From Sphingobium sp. DEHP117 (GTDB lineage Bacteria > Pseudomonadota > Alphaproteobacteria > Sphingomonadales > Sphingomonadaceae), in contig NZ_JAPFBJ010000001.1 of the NCBI RefSeq assembly GCF_030867385.1, positions 1,054,001 through 1,118,000 of the forward strand: a stretch of DNA of 64,000 nt. Reading direction: 5' to 3'. This document shows positions 1-8,157 of the stretch, one piece after another; position 1 is the first letter of the stretch, and every line of letters begins with the position of its first letter. The position numbers and the translations under genes are program-made. The notes beneath the pieces were generated by a model. It had not been told where the DNA came from and ran no database searches. It saw only the letters and a list, made by a program, of their open reading frames with translations.

Positions 1-1
1 T

Positions 2-763
2 ACGGTATGCTCTGAAACATGCGTGGGGCGCATCCGCTACCTGGGTGTGATGTTGTATGATGCCGATCGGATCGAAGAGGCTGCAAGCACTGAAAGAGTT
101 ACTGACCTCTATCAGGCACAGCTCGACATCTTCCTCGACCCCAATGACCCGGCAGTCATCGCGCAGGCGCGAAAGGATGGCATTCCCGATGCGTGGATCG
201 AAGCAGCGAAACATTCCCCAGTGTGGAAGATGGCGATGGAATGGAAGGTCGCTTTTCCATTGCACCCGGAATATCGCACGCTGCCGATGGTCTGGTATGT
301 GCCACCCTTGTCGCCGATCAGCGCGGCGGCGAGCGCAGGCAGAATCGCGACAAACAATGGCATGCCAGATGTGCGTTCGCTGCGGATTCCAATGAAATAT
401 CTCGCCAACTTGCTGACTGCAGGAGACGAGGAACCGATCTCCGCCTGTCTTGAGCGGATGCTCGCCATGCGTGCCTATATGAGGGCCAAGACAGTCGGCG
501 GAGTGATCGAGGAGGGGATCGCTGCATCGGTTGATCTTACAGGTAGCCAGATCGAGGAAATGTATCAGGTGATGGCTATCGCTAATTATGAGGACAGGTT
601 CGTGGTGCCTGCCGGCCACCGTGAAGACGCCGAAGACATATATGACGAACGTGGCGGTTGCGGCTTCTCGTTCGGCAATGGCTGTTCGGGTGGTTCCACC
701 GATACGAACCTGTTCGGTGCGCCCGCACGCAAGCGACTCCAGACCCCGACGGAGGTATTCTGA
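2..763 (+). CDS. narH: Respiratory nitrate reductase beta subunit NarH, C-terminal part
   Basis: This is the C-terminal part of the iron-sulfur electron-transfer subunit of membrane-bound cytoplasmic nitrate reductase, which passes electrons from NarI to the molybdenum subunit NarG. The open frame runs in from the window edge, reading TVCSETCVGRIRYLGVMLYDADRI. CSETCVGRIRY is the last cysteine-rich cluster motif of NarH, so the GTG at 23 is internal and not the start. The EDRFVVPAGHRE segment and a Gly/Cys-rich tail (GGCGFSFGNGCSGG) also fit the NarH C-terminus. The stop overlaps the narJ start (TGATG). narG should lie just upstream, outside the window. Confidence 0.95.
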   Translation, partial: TVCSETCVGRIRYLGVMLYDADRIEEAASTERVTDLYQAQLDIFLDPNDPAVIAQARKDGIPDAWIEAAKHSPVWKMAMEWKVAFPLHPEYRTLPMVWYVPPLSPISAAASAGRIATNNGMPDVRSLRIPMKYLANLLTAGDEEPISACLERMLAMRAYMRAKTVGGVIEEGIAASVDLTGSQIEEMYQVMAIANYEDRFVVPAGHREDAEDIYDERGGCGFSFGNGCSGGSTDTNLFGAPARKRLQTPTEVF

Positions 764-1461
764 TGCAATGGACCTTACGTATTCTCTCCACGCTTCTGCG
801 TTACCCCGACGACACAGTGAAGCAACTCGCACCGGTGCTGCTCGACGCACTGGAGCGAGACGCCGTTTTTACTGCCCGTCAGCGGGAAACACTTAGGCCG
901 CTGATTGACCAACTGATTGGTGATGATCTGCTGGATCTGCAGGAGCGCTACGTCGCGCTGTTTGACCGCGGACGCACGTTGTCCCTTCACATGTTTGAAC
1001 ATGTGCATGGCGAGAGCCGTGACCGCGGCCAAGCCATGGTGGATCTGCGCGCGCGCTACGAGGCGCAGAGGTTGGAAATTTCGGCAAAGGAGTTGCCCGA
1101 CTATTTACCCCTGTTTCTTGAATATTTGTCGGTCTTGCCCGCAGAACAGGCATTGATGGAGCTGGCTCAACCCGGTGTCATCATCGGCGCCCTCGCCGAA
1201 CGGCTGGAGCAGAAGGTCACTCCCTATGCCGCACCGATGCGTCTGCTCGCCGATCTGGCGGGAGCGGGCGGGGAGCCTCTCTCCCTCGCGCCCGCCGACG
1301 ACCCGGACGACCTCGCCGCTCTCGACGCGCTGTGGGAGGAGGAGCAGGTTCGTTTCGCTGCACCAGCCGCCCCCGGCGCGGTGCCCGCCTGCCCGCAGGC
1401 ATCCGCGATGGTGGCGCGGTTCCAGTCACCTGAACTGAACAGGAGTTCCGCTCATGGCTGA
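763..1461 (+). CDS. narJ: Nitrate reductase molybdenum-cofactor assembly chaperone NarJ
   Basis: NarJ is a cytoplasmic TorD/NarJ-family chaperone that holds apo-NarGH and lets the molybdenum cofactor be inserted before membrane docking on NarI. The 232-residue protein is all-helical in appearance. It carries the family signature around LSLHMFEHVHGESRDRGQAMVDL, followed by a DYLPLFLEYLS motif. The frame is open further upstream inside narH. The ATG at 763 is chosen because it overlaps the narH stop (TGATG) and has GGAGGT seven bases before it. Its end overlaps narI by eight bases, so narHJI is translationally coupled. Confidence 0.95.
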   Translation: MQWTLRILSTLLRYPDDTVKQLAPVLLDALERDAVFTARQRETLRPLIDQLIGDDLLDLQERYVALFDRGRTLSLHMFEHVHGESRDRGQAMVDLRARYEAQRLEISAKELPDYLPLFLEYLSVLPAEQALMELAQPGVIIGALAERLEQKVTPYAAPMRLLADLAGAGGEPLSLAPADDPDDLAALDALWEEEQVRFAAPAAPGAVPACPQASAMVARFQSPELNRSSAHG

Positions 1462-2149
1462 TTACATCCATCATCTGCTATTCGGAATCTACCCCTATGT
1501 TGCGCTCGCCGTTCTGGTTGTAGGTTCAGTAATTCGGTATGATCGCGAACCCTACAGCTGGCGTGCCGGATCGAGCCAGCTGCTGCGCCGCAAGCAGCTC
1601 ATGATCGGATCGGTGCTGTTTCATGTCGGTGTGCTCCTGATCTTTGCCGGGCATCTGGTGGGCCTGCTGACACCGATTGCACTGTTCGATGCGTTAGGCG
1701 TCTCTCACGGTGCCAAGCAGCTGCTCGCGATGAGTGCGGGTGGCGTGGCAGGTGTAATGGCGATCATCGGCGCAACCCTGCTGATCCACCGCCGTTTTTT
1801 CGATCCACGAGTGCGCGCCGCATCCAGCTTCAGCGACAATATGATTATCCTGCTGCTTTGGGTGCAGCTTGCTCTGGGGCTTACCACTATCCCCCTATCC
1901 GCCCAGCATCTGGACGGGCATGAGATGGTGAAATTCATGCAGTGGGCGCAGGGGATTTTCACGTTCCGCAGCGGCGCCTCCGACGCTATCCTCGATGTGG
2001 CGCTGGTGTTCAAGCTACACCTTGCCCTGGGTTTGACTATCCTGCTGTTGTTCCCGTTCACGCGGCTGGTGCACATGCTCTCCGCGCCAGTTCGCTACAT
2101 TTGGCGACCGGGTTATCAGATTGTCCGGTCGCGGAAACTGGCAGCATGA
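1454..2149 (+). CDS. narI: Nitrate reductase gamma subunit NarI (cytochrome b)
   Basis: NarI is the diheme cytochrome b membrane anchor that oxidises quinol and feeds electrons to NarH. The 231-residue protein has five hydrophobic segments: about residues 5-25, 48-70, 88-108, 124-145 and 180-202. Conserved histidines lie in FHVGVLLIFAGHLVG (segment 2) and in KLHLALGLTILLLFPFTRLVHM (segment 5), the expected heme-ligand regions. Length and topology are those of the family. It overlaps narJ at its start and the following parvulin gene by ATGA at its end. Confidence 0.95.
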   Translation: MADYIHHLLFGIYPYVALAVLVVGSVIRYDREPYSWRAGSSQLLRRKQLMIGSVLFHVGVLLIFAGHLVGLLTPIALFDALGVSHGAKQLLAMSAGGVAGVMAIIGATLLIHRRFFDPRVRAASSFSDNMIILLLWVQLALGLTTIPLSAQHLDGHEMVKFMQWAQGIFTFRSGASDAILDVALVFKLHLALGLTILLLFPFTRLVHMLSAPVRYIWRPGYQIVRSRKLAA

Positions 2150-2952
2150 GTGACCCTTTCGCTCCAGTCATAGTTGGTGGCCGGGAGATTCCGGCCGCCA
2201 CAATCGCCGCCGAGGCGCAGCATCACCCCGCCCACAATGCGGACACCGCTTGGGCAGTTGCCGCCGAGGCACTTGTCGTCAAGCAATTGCTGCTCGACGA
2301 AGCGCAACGGCTGGGTATCTCTCCCGATCCGGCGACGGATCGTGATGGGCGCCTTCTGACCGAAGAGGACGCGCGCATAGAAGCGCTACTCGAACGGGAA
2401 GTGCATGTGCCTGAAGCGGATGAGGAAACCTGCCGTCGCTACTATGACACACACGGACAACGCTTTCTTTCGCGCTTGCAGGTTGAGGCAGAGCATATTC
2501 TTTTCAAGGTCCAACCCGACGACCCTATTGCGCTTGGTCTTGCCACAAGCGACGCGCGCGGGGCCATACGGGAAATCGTACACGATCCGGGTGTCTTCGC
2601 AAAGCTGGCACAGACCTATTCGGGTTGTCCCTCTGCAGCACATGGGGGGCAGTTGGGGTTAATCGCGGCAGGACAGGTCGAGCCAGCCTTTGAAGCCGCA
2701 CTATTCGCTCTTGCTGAAGGGCAATTGTGTCCGCATCCGGTAAGGAGCCGCTACGGCGTGCATGTCATTCGCGCGGGCAGACGCATAGAAGCGCGTCTGG
2801 TGCCATTCGAAGCAGTGCGCCGTGATATCGCCCATTATCTCCGTGAGGCGAGCCTGCGCCGTGCCATTTCGCAATATATCCCCCTCCTTGCTGCACGCGT
2901 GGGTGTGAGCGGCGTGGAGATCACAATACCGGAAGGTATGCTGGTGCAGTGA
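2146..2952 (+). CDS. Parvulin-type peptidyl-prolyl isomerase of the nar operon (PpiC/NifM-like)
   Basis: A 268-residue protein with an all-helical N-terminal half and a C-terminal rotamase (parvulin) domain at about residues 120-220. The parvulin pattern is visible: VEAEHILFKV, FAKLAQTYSGCPSAAHGGQLGLI and RYGVHVIRAGRR. There is no signal peptide or membrane segment, unlike periplasmic PpiC/SurA, so it should act in the cytoplasm. The organisation recalls NifM, which matures nitrogenase iron protein. A parvulin gene after narGHJI is known in several nitrate-reducing proteobacteria, and a role in folding or maturing NarGH is inferred. The ATG overlaps the narI stop; the open frame upstream of it is narI in another frame. 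Confidence 0.85.
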   Translation: MSDPFAPVIVGGREIPAATIAAEAQHHPAHNADTAWAVAAEALVVKQLLLDEAQRLGISPDPATDRDGRLLTEEDARIEALLEREVHVPEADEETCRRYYDTHGQRFLSRLQVEAEHILFKVQPDDPIALGLATSDARGAIREIVHDPGVFAKLAQTYSGCPSAAHGGQLGLIAAGQVEPAFEAALFALAEGQLCPHPVRSRYGVHVIRAGRRIEARLVPFEAVRRDIAHYLREASLRRAISQYIPLLAARVGVSGVEITIPEGMLVQ

Positions 2953-3962
2953 TGGCTGCCGATCCCGTCGCTCATACCCCAAAGTTTCTCCACGACCTCC
3001 ATGGCCGCAAACTCGAATATCTGCGCCTGTCGATCACGGATCTCTGCAATTTTCGATGTAGCTATTGCTTGCCCAATGGCTATCGCAAACCAAGAGGTGC
3101 GCCTGCACCGCTATCGGTTGAGGAAACAGCCCGACTGGTGCGCGGCTTTGCCGCGGTAGGTGTGTGGAAAGTCCGGCTGACGGGTGGAGAGCCCACATTG
3201 CGCCCCAATTTCGAGCATATCGCTGCTACAGTCGCCACTGTGTCCGGTATCCGTCGGGTAGCAATGACGACAAACGGCTATCGTCTGGCCGAACGGGCGG
3301 AAGCATATCGTGCCGCGGGGATAACTGCGATCAATGTCAGCATAGATTCAATGGATTCCGCCAAATTTAACGCAATAACCGGCCATGATCGGCTAGCTGA
3401 AGTGCTTGAAGGGCTGGATGCCGCGCTGGCCGCAGGGTTCGACAGCATCAAGGTCAACACAGTTTTGATGCAGGACATAAACGATGGTGAATTGGACGCG
3501 ATCGTCGATTTCGTGGCCGGGCGAGAGCTTTCGCTACGCTTCATCGAGGTGATGCTCACAAACGGCAATCGGGATATCTTTAATCGCCACCATATTCCCG
3601 GAGCCAGCATTGTCGCGCAACTGGAACGGCGCGGCTGGTCGCCCGTGGCGCGACAAGCAGGCGAAGGTCCGGCAATCGAATATGCACACCCGGCTGCGAA
3701 AGGTCGTATCGGCATCATCGCTCCCTACGGACGAAATTTTTGTGCTTCTTGCAACCGCGTGCGGGTCTCGGCATCAGGGCAACTGCATCTGTGTCTCTTC
3801 GGTGACGGCGGGGTCGACCTGCGGCCGCTGCTCCAGTCCGACGATCAGTATGATGCGCTCGTAAGGCGCATCCGTGCCCTGACTGATGGCAAGCCAGTCG
3901 CCCACCGACTGCATAGCAGCAACAGCGGCGCCACGCCCCATCTCGCATCCATCGGAGGCTGA
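2952..3962 (+). CDS. moaA: GTP 3',8-cyclase MoaA, nar-linked copy
   Basis: MoaA is the radical-SAM enzyme that, with MoaC, starts molybdenum-cofactor synthesis from GTP. The N-terminal radical-SAM motif is CNFRCSYC, at about residues 32-39. The C-terminal cluster motif is FCASCNRVRVSASGQLHLCLFG, and the protein ends in the double glycine (SIGG) needed for activity in this family. The ATG at 2952 overlaps the previous stop; a GTG three bases earlier is also possible. A second, clearly different moaA lies at 49187, so this copy is probably a paralogue that came with the nitrate reductase cluster. Confidence 0.93.
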   Translation: MAADPVAHTPKFLHDLHGRKLEYLRLSITDLCNFRCSYCLPNGYRKPRGAPAPLSVEETARLVRGFAAVGVWKVRLTGGEPTLRPNFEHIAATVATVSGIRRVAMTTNGYRLAERAEAYRAAGITAINVSIDSMDSAKFNAITGHDRLAEVLEGLDAALAAGFDSIKVNTVLMQDINDGELDAIVDFVAGRELSLRFIEVMLTNGNRDIFNRHHIPGASIVAQLERRGWSPVARQAGEGPAIEYAHPAAKGRIGIIAPYGRNFCASCNRVRVSASGQLHLCLFGDGGVDLRPLLQSDDQYDALVRRIRALTDGKPVAHRLHSSNSGATPHLASIGG

Positions 3963-3963
3963 C

Positions 3964-4500
3964 ATGCCCGGCATAGACAAGAACCTGACCTTCCATCCGC
4001 TCAATATTGCGATTTTGACGATCAGCGACACTCGAACTCTGGAAACTGATGCATCGGGCGCATTGCTCGCCAAACGCCTACAGGCAGCAGGCCACCAGCT
4101 TGAAGACAGGCAAATTGTGCGGGACGATATTCCAGCCATCCGACATCAGGTCAAGCTGTGGGCGGAGGATGAGCGCGTGGACGTTATCCTTTCGACCGGA
4201 GGCACTGGGTTTATGGAACGCGACCTGACACCTGAGGCGGTCCGTCCCATGCTCGACAGAGAGATGGATGGCTTTGCTGTGCTTTTCCATTTGGCGAGCC
4301 AACAGACGGTAGGGATCTCTACTCTGCAATCACGTGCGCTGGCAGGGCAGATCGGAAACAGTTTCATCTTTTGCCTACCGGGATCGCCTGGCGCATGCAG
4401 CGATGGATGGGACATGGTTCTTGCACTCGAACTCGACAGCCGCCACCGCCCCTGCTCACTAGCCGGCGTCATTCCTCGCCTGATGCATGTCTGCGTCTAA
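3964..4500 (+). CDS. moaB: Molybdenum cofactor biosynthesis protein MoaB/Mog family
   Basis: A 178-residue MoCF-domain protein of the MoaB/MogA group, associated with adenylylation of molybdopterin before molybdate insertion. The typical motifs are present: NIAILTISDTRT near the N-terminus, VDVILSTGGTGFMERDLTPEAV in the middle, and FCLPGSPGACSDGWD near the C-terminus. It starts one base after the moaA stop and overlaps moeA by 14 bases. Whether it has catalytic MogA-like activity or is an inactive MoaB like that of Escherichia coli cannot be decided from the sequence. It serves the same cofactor pathway as its two neighbours. Confidence 0.9.
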   Translation: MPGIDKNLTFHPLNIAILTISDTRTLETDASGALLAKRLQAAGHQLEDRQIVRDDIPAIRHQVKLWAEDERVDVILSTGGTGFMERDLTPEAVRPMLDREMDGFAVLFHLASQQTVGISTLQSRALAGQIGNSFIFCLPGSPGACSDGWDMVLALELDSRHRPCSLAGVIPRLMHVCV

Positions 4501-5695
4501 GCCTGTGATGATCGGTTTCGATGAAGCGATCGCACGGATTGCGGAGCATGCTCACCCGCTGGAACGGGAAATGACGCCGCTGGAATGTGCCCACAGGCGC
4601 ATATTGGCCGATCCTGTCATCGCGAGAGTGAGCGCACCAAAGACAGATGTGTCGGCGATGGACGGTATCGCCGTGCGCGACACAGATCTTCGAGCGCTGC
4701 CCGCAACACTACATGTGGTGGGGGCAGCGTTCGCCGGGGAGCCTTGGATAGGCGGGATCAAATCCGGAGAGTGCGTACGTATCTTCACCGGTGCGGCCTT
4801 GCCAAAAGGTGCTGATCGCGTCGTCATGCAGGAGCATGTCAGCTTCAGTGACGGTCTGGCGATTGTAACGGAAGGCTATGGGCCGGGGTGGCACGTGCGC
4901 TCCGCAGGGGCCGATTTCAGATCAGGCGACATACTGGTTCCTGCGGGCACCCGACTTGGACCCCGACATGTGCTGTGCGCTGCGGCGGCGGACCAAGCCG
5001 CACTGCCTCTATGGCGCAGACCACGCGTAGCAATAGTAAGCACCGGCACAGAGCTTGTTCCTGCAGGCAGCGCATCCAGCATGACCGACCATCTGCCCGA
5101 CAGCGTTTCGCATGGCATCGCCGCGCTCGTCGATATATGGGGCGGAGAAGTGATCGAACGCAGGCTAGCTGGAGATGATCTGACCGATTTGCGCTCCATG
5201 GCGGGGGTTATGCTGGAGGAAGCCGACATTATCATCGTGACTGGTGGAGCCTCGGTGGGGGAGCGCGACCATGCCAAGGATATGTTCATTCCCTACGGCC
5301 TCGATCTGATCTTCTCAAAGCTCGCAATAAAGCCCGGAAAGCCTATCTGGCTTGGCCAGTGCGGCAGCAGGTTCGTGGTCGGGCTTCCCGGCAATCCTAC
5401 CTCCGCTATGGTGACTGCTCGCCTCATCCTTGCGCCTTTACTGGCGCTTATTACAGGGCGCTCATGGCAAGCGGCCCTGGGTTGGCGGCGCCTTCCTGTG
5501 ATGGGCGATATACAGCAGGATCCAAAGCGAGAGCATTTTGTGCGTGCCCGGATTGAAGGCGGACTGGCATTCGTGTTGTCATTTCAGGACTCAGCTATGC
5601 AGAAGCCCCTCGCCGATGCAGACCTGTTGATACGCGCGTCAACATTGGAGAAAGGGAAGGATGGACGGCTTAGCGCCCTGTGTCTTGATTTTTAA
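4487..5695 (+). CDS. moeA: Molybdopterin molybdotransferase MoeA
   Basis: MoeA inserts molybdate into adenylylated molybdopterin, the last step of Mo-molybdopterin synthesis. The 402-residue length is normal. Family motifs are SAMDGIAV near residues 56-63, FTGAALPKGAD, ADIIIVTGGASVGERD (MoCF domain), KPGKPIWLG and GLPGNPTSAM. The start lies inside the end of the preceding gene, which implies translational coupling. It closes the moaA-moaB-moeA block, which gives the nitrate reductase cluster part of its own cofactor supply; moaC, moaD and moaE are not in the window. Confidence 0.94.
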   Translation: MSASKPVMIGFDEAIARIAEHAHPLEREMTPLECAHRRILADPVIARVSAPKTDVSAMDGIAVRDTDLRALPATLHVVGAAFAGEPWIGGIKSGECVRIFTGAALPKGADRVVMQEHVSFSDGLAIVTEGYGPGWHVRSAGADFRSGDILVPAGTRLGPRHVLCAAAADQAALPLWRRPRVAIVSTGTELVPAGSASSMTDHLPDSVSHGIAALVDIWGGEVIERRLAGDDLTDLRSMAGVMLEEADIIIVTGGASVGERDHAKDMFIPYGLDLIFSKLAIKPGKPIWLGQCGSRFVVGLPGNPTSAMVTARLILAPLLALITGRSWQAALGWRRLPVMGDIQQDPKREHFVRARIEGGLAFVLSFQDSAMQKPLADADLLIRASTLEKGKDGRLSALCLDF

Positions 5696-5730
5696 CGAGA
5701 CGCGATCCGCGCGCGGTCCAGAAGCAAGCT

Positions 5731-5814
5731 ATGGATGATTTCACGCTCACGAGCATTGTCGAATCAATGACCCCACTAATCGGCCCCGTCGACGACACTC
5801 ACGGCCCGCAGTGA
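5731..5814 (+). CDS. Possible 27-residue leader ORF before nnrS
   Basis: A short frame (MDDFTLTSIVESMTPLIGPV...) fills most of the 115-base gap between moeA and nnrS. Its TGA overlaps the GTG start of nnrS (GTGA), a layout typical of translational coupling. There is no good ribosome-binding site and no recognised motif. It may be chance, or a relic of the C-terminus of a lost gene. Confidence 0.22.
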   Translation: MDDFTLTSIVESMTPLIGPVDDTHGPQ

Positions 5815-7001
5815 ACTCAATGAACCTCTTCGCTGCTCCCCATCGCCTTCTGTTTCTCATTGGTGTGAGCCAATTGATGCTGAGCATATTGTGGTGGAGT
5901 TTGACACTGGCAGCTGTCTATCCGGCTGGGGCCATGGTGGACGCTATTCCTGTCATACTGCTGCATGCGCCGATGCTGCTTTATATAGGGTTGCCACCTT
6001 TGTTCTTCGGCTTTTTGCTGACTGTATTCCCCCGCTGGATGGGCTATCCCGACATGAAACCCGGTGCCTATGCCCCTGCTGGTGGCGGCTATGCTATCGC
6101 GGCGCTGATGAGTTGGACTGCCCTGCTGACGGGATATGGCGCTCTGCTCGTCAGCGCGTTTCTCGGTGCCTTGCTCGCTAGTTTGTGGGGTTTAGCCATG
6201 CTACTACAGGTAGCCCTTCGCGAACGACACGACGGCAAAGGGCCAACATGGCATGCATGGTCAATTTTGGCTGCGTTCTGCGTTGCAATAGCGGGGCAGG
6301 TCGTATTGCTCCACTTCCTGTTCAGCCATGACGCCGCTTCCTGGTTCTTCGCCAACCGCATTGGCCTCCATCTGTTTCTCATGCCGGTGTTTCTCACCGT
6401 TTGTCACCGCATGATTCCCTTTTTTGCTGCAAATGCTGTACAGAACTACCGGCCTTGGAGACCCTTCTGGGCGCTGGGCGGCCTCTGGATCGGGATGATT
6501 CTGCTCGCGTCTGGCGAACTGGCAGCAGTGCCCGTGTTGCACGGAGGAGGCGCCGCTCTGCTCGCGATGCTGACTGGCCTTATGCTCTGGAAATGGTGGC
6601 CAAGAGGGAAGGCACCCGGCTTGTTGTGGGTTCTGGTAGTCGGCTTTGCATGGGTTCCTGTTGGCTATGCGCTGGTGCTGCTTGACAACACAGCCATTGA
6701 ACTCGGCCGCGCGCCGGACCACGCCCTTACCATCGGGTTTGCAGGTAGCCTGATCGTGGCAATGGTGACACGGGTAACCCAGGGGCACTCCGGTCGTCCC
6801 CTCCTGCTACCAGTCACAGGCATTATTGCATTTTCCGGAGTGCAGCTTGCGGCCCTGACCCGCATCGGTGCGGCCGTTTTTGAGGAACAACCAGAAATCT
6901 TGGTGGTATCGTCCGCAATCATGGCATTAGCGCTGATCCCTTGGACAGCGCGCAACGTACTTATCTATTTGCGCGCCCGGCTGGATGGGAGGGCAGGATG
7001 A
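5811..7001 (+). CDS. nnrS: NnrS family membrane protein
   Basis: NnrS proteins are heme- and copper-containing inner-membrane proteins that appear with denitrification genes and ease nitrosative stress in the species studied. The 396-residue protein is almost entirely hydrophobic, with about twelve predicted membrane segments. Family motifs include PPLFFGFLLTVFPRWMGYP near residues 65-85, a histidine-rich IGLHLFLMPVFLTVCHRMIPFFA, and MVTRVTQGHSGRPL. The GTG at 5811 may be the start; an ATG nine bases on (MNLFAAPHRLLF) is equally possible. It overlaps the carbonic anhydrase gene by ATGA. Nitrate respiration produces NO by-products, so its place here is coherent. Confidence 0.9.
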   Translation: MNSMNLFAAPHRLLFLIGVSQLMLSILWWSLTLAAVYPAGAMVDAIPVILLHAPMLLYIGLPPLFFGFLLTVFPRWMGYPDMKPGAYAPAGGGYAIAALMSWTALLTGYGALLVSAFLGALLASLWGLAMLLQVALRERHDGKGPTWHAWSILAAFCVAIAGQVVLLHFLFSHDAASWFFANRIGLHLFLMPVFLTVCHRMIPFFAANAVQNYRPWRPFWALGGLWIGMILLASGELAAVPVLHGGGAALLAMLTGLMLWKWWPRGKAPGLLWVLVVGFAWVPVGYALVLLDNTAIELGRAPDHALTIGFAGSLIVAMVTRVTQGHSGRPLLLPVTGIIAFSGVQLAALTRIGAAVFEEQPEILVVSSAIMALALIPWTARNVLIYLRARLDGRAG

Positions 7002-7615
7002 GCGCCCCGCCCATGACACCGGATGATGTGTTGGCGCTCCTCAAGGAAGGTAACCGCAGGTTTCTGGCCGACGTGCCCTATGAACCGCATGCGGACCGAT
7101 CCAAAAGACTACGGATGCTGGCTGCACAAAAACCGATTGCCGCCTATCTGAGCTGCTCAGATTCCAGGGTCGCTCCCGAACTTCTTTTCGGGCGCGGGCT
7201 GGGAGAGTTGTTCATCATCCGTAACGCTGTGAACAGTCTGTGCTCCACAGCCATCGGTAGTCTGGAATTCGCGGTCTCGGCGCTTCAGGTCCCTCTCATC
7301 GTGGTGATGGGGCATGAGAATTGCGGAGCGGTTCGGGCCGCCGTATCCGTCGTGCGAGAGCATTATTGTTTTTCTGCCAACATCAGCAAAGTGCTCCAAC
7401 CCCTCTATCCAGCAATAATGGAAGTGGGACATGAGGACCAGCATGATCTGGTGAATGCGGCCTCAAAACAGAATGTGCTCCGGGTCGTGCGCGAGTTACA
7501 GGAAGAATCTTCTCCTGCCATTTTGAGACCTCAGAAGCATGGCCTACTGAAAATCGTAGGAGCCTTTTATCATCTTGTGTCCGGGGAAGTCGACTGGCTG
7601 AACGATTTGGGTTGA
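6998..7615 (+). CDS. Beta-class carbonic anhydrase
   Basis: A zinc enzyme interconverting CO2 and bicarbonate. The 205-residue protein has the beta-class signature: CSDSRVAPE at about residues 53-61 (Cys and the Asp-Arg dyad), and HENCGAV giving the His and second Cys zinc ligands. No signal peptide is seen, so it is cytoplasmic. The ATG overlaps the nnrS stop (ATGA); the upstream extension of the frame lies inside nnrS and is not used. It is the last gene of the cluster. A role in pH or bicarbonate balance during nitrate respiration is a guess from position only. Confidence 0.9.
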   Translation: MSAPPMTPDDVLALLKEGNRRFLADVPYEPHADRSKRLRMLAAQKPIAAYLSCSDSRVAPELLFGRGLGELFIIRNAVNSLCSTAIGSLEFAVSALQVPLIVVMGHENCGAVRAAVSVVREHYCFSANISKVLQPLYPAIMEVGHEDQHDLVNAASKQNVLRVVRELQEESSPAILRPQKHGLLKIVGAFYHLVSGEVDWLNDLG

Positions 7616-7940
7616 GTCAAGAGCGCACAAGGAAGATTAAGCAGATGCGCTGATGGTATTTATGAGGGCACACTACACCTCCATCTGAATATTTCTTTTT
7701 CTATTCAATATATTGCGGCTCATCCAGCATCCCGTAGGGGTCACCACCAATAAATGTCTCGCGAGCTCCATTGAGAGATGGAGCATCGGGCTTCCAGCTC
7801 ATTATTCCTGTCAGCTATTGACCGAACCCGTCACGGGATCAACCGTTCAGCACGTGCGGTCACTTTCGCATGTTGCCACTGGCAATATTTCTGCGCGCGG
7901 TCTAAACGATCAAACAAATTCGTAACAATAGATCGACCTC
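7616..7940. other. Non-coding AT-rich stretch
   Basis: About 325 bases after the carbonic anhydrase gene hold no convincing gene. They are more AT-rich than the chromosomal background. A seven-base-pair hairpin (GCTCCAT...ATGGAGC, 7765-7784) is present but has no T-tract. Two short frames at 7713 and 7778 overlap each other and lack coding character. The stretch looks like decayed DNA between the nitrate cluster and the IS remnant. Confidence 0.5.
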
Positions 7941-8141
7941 ATGCAAGAAATTACCAAATTTAACCAGGCTGAAATGCTGTCTAGAATGGGAATTCCATTA
8001 CACGAAGCGTTGTCTCATGTCGATCTGAACTTGAATCGCTACAATTATTTATATAAGAAAAAATATGGTGGTAAATCAATATCTTTGTCTGGTATTTTTA
8101 AGTTGTTCCATCTTCCCAAAAATCGTTCGCGGCATAAATGA
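7941..8141 (+). pseudogene. IS3-family OrfA-like helix-turn-helix remnant
   Basis: A 66-residue frame whose first 45 residues follow the layout of the N-terminal DNA-binding part of IS3/IS911 OrfA proteins. It reads EITKFNQAEMLSRMGIPLHEALSHV, then LNLNRYNYLYKKKYGG, compared with the usual K-Q-x-D/E-x-L...G...A followed by TYYRWRxEYGG. The leucine zipper and the OrfB frame that should follow are absent. The DNA is strongly AT-rich and unlike its neighbours. It is best read as a decayed insertion-sequence fragment. A short regulatory protein of its own is the alternative. Confidence 0.45.
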
Positions 8142-8157
8142 AGAAACGCAGCGCGCT

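Noticed and set aside
7765..7784. Hairpin GCTCCAT...ATGGAGC as terminator of the nitrate cluster
   Set aside because: It has no T-tract, lies 150 bases after the last stop, and is too weak to call.
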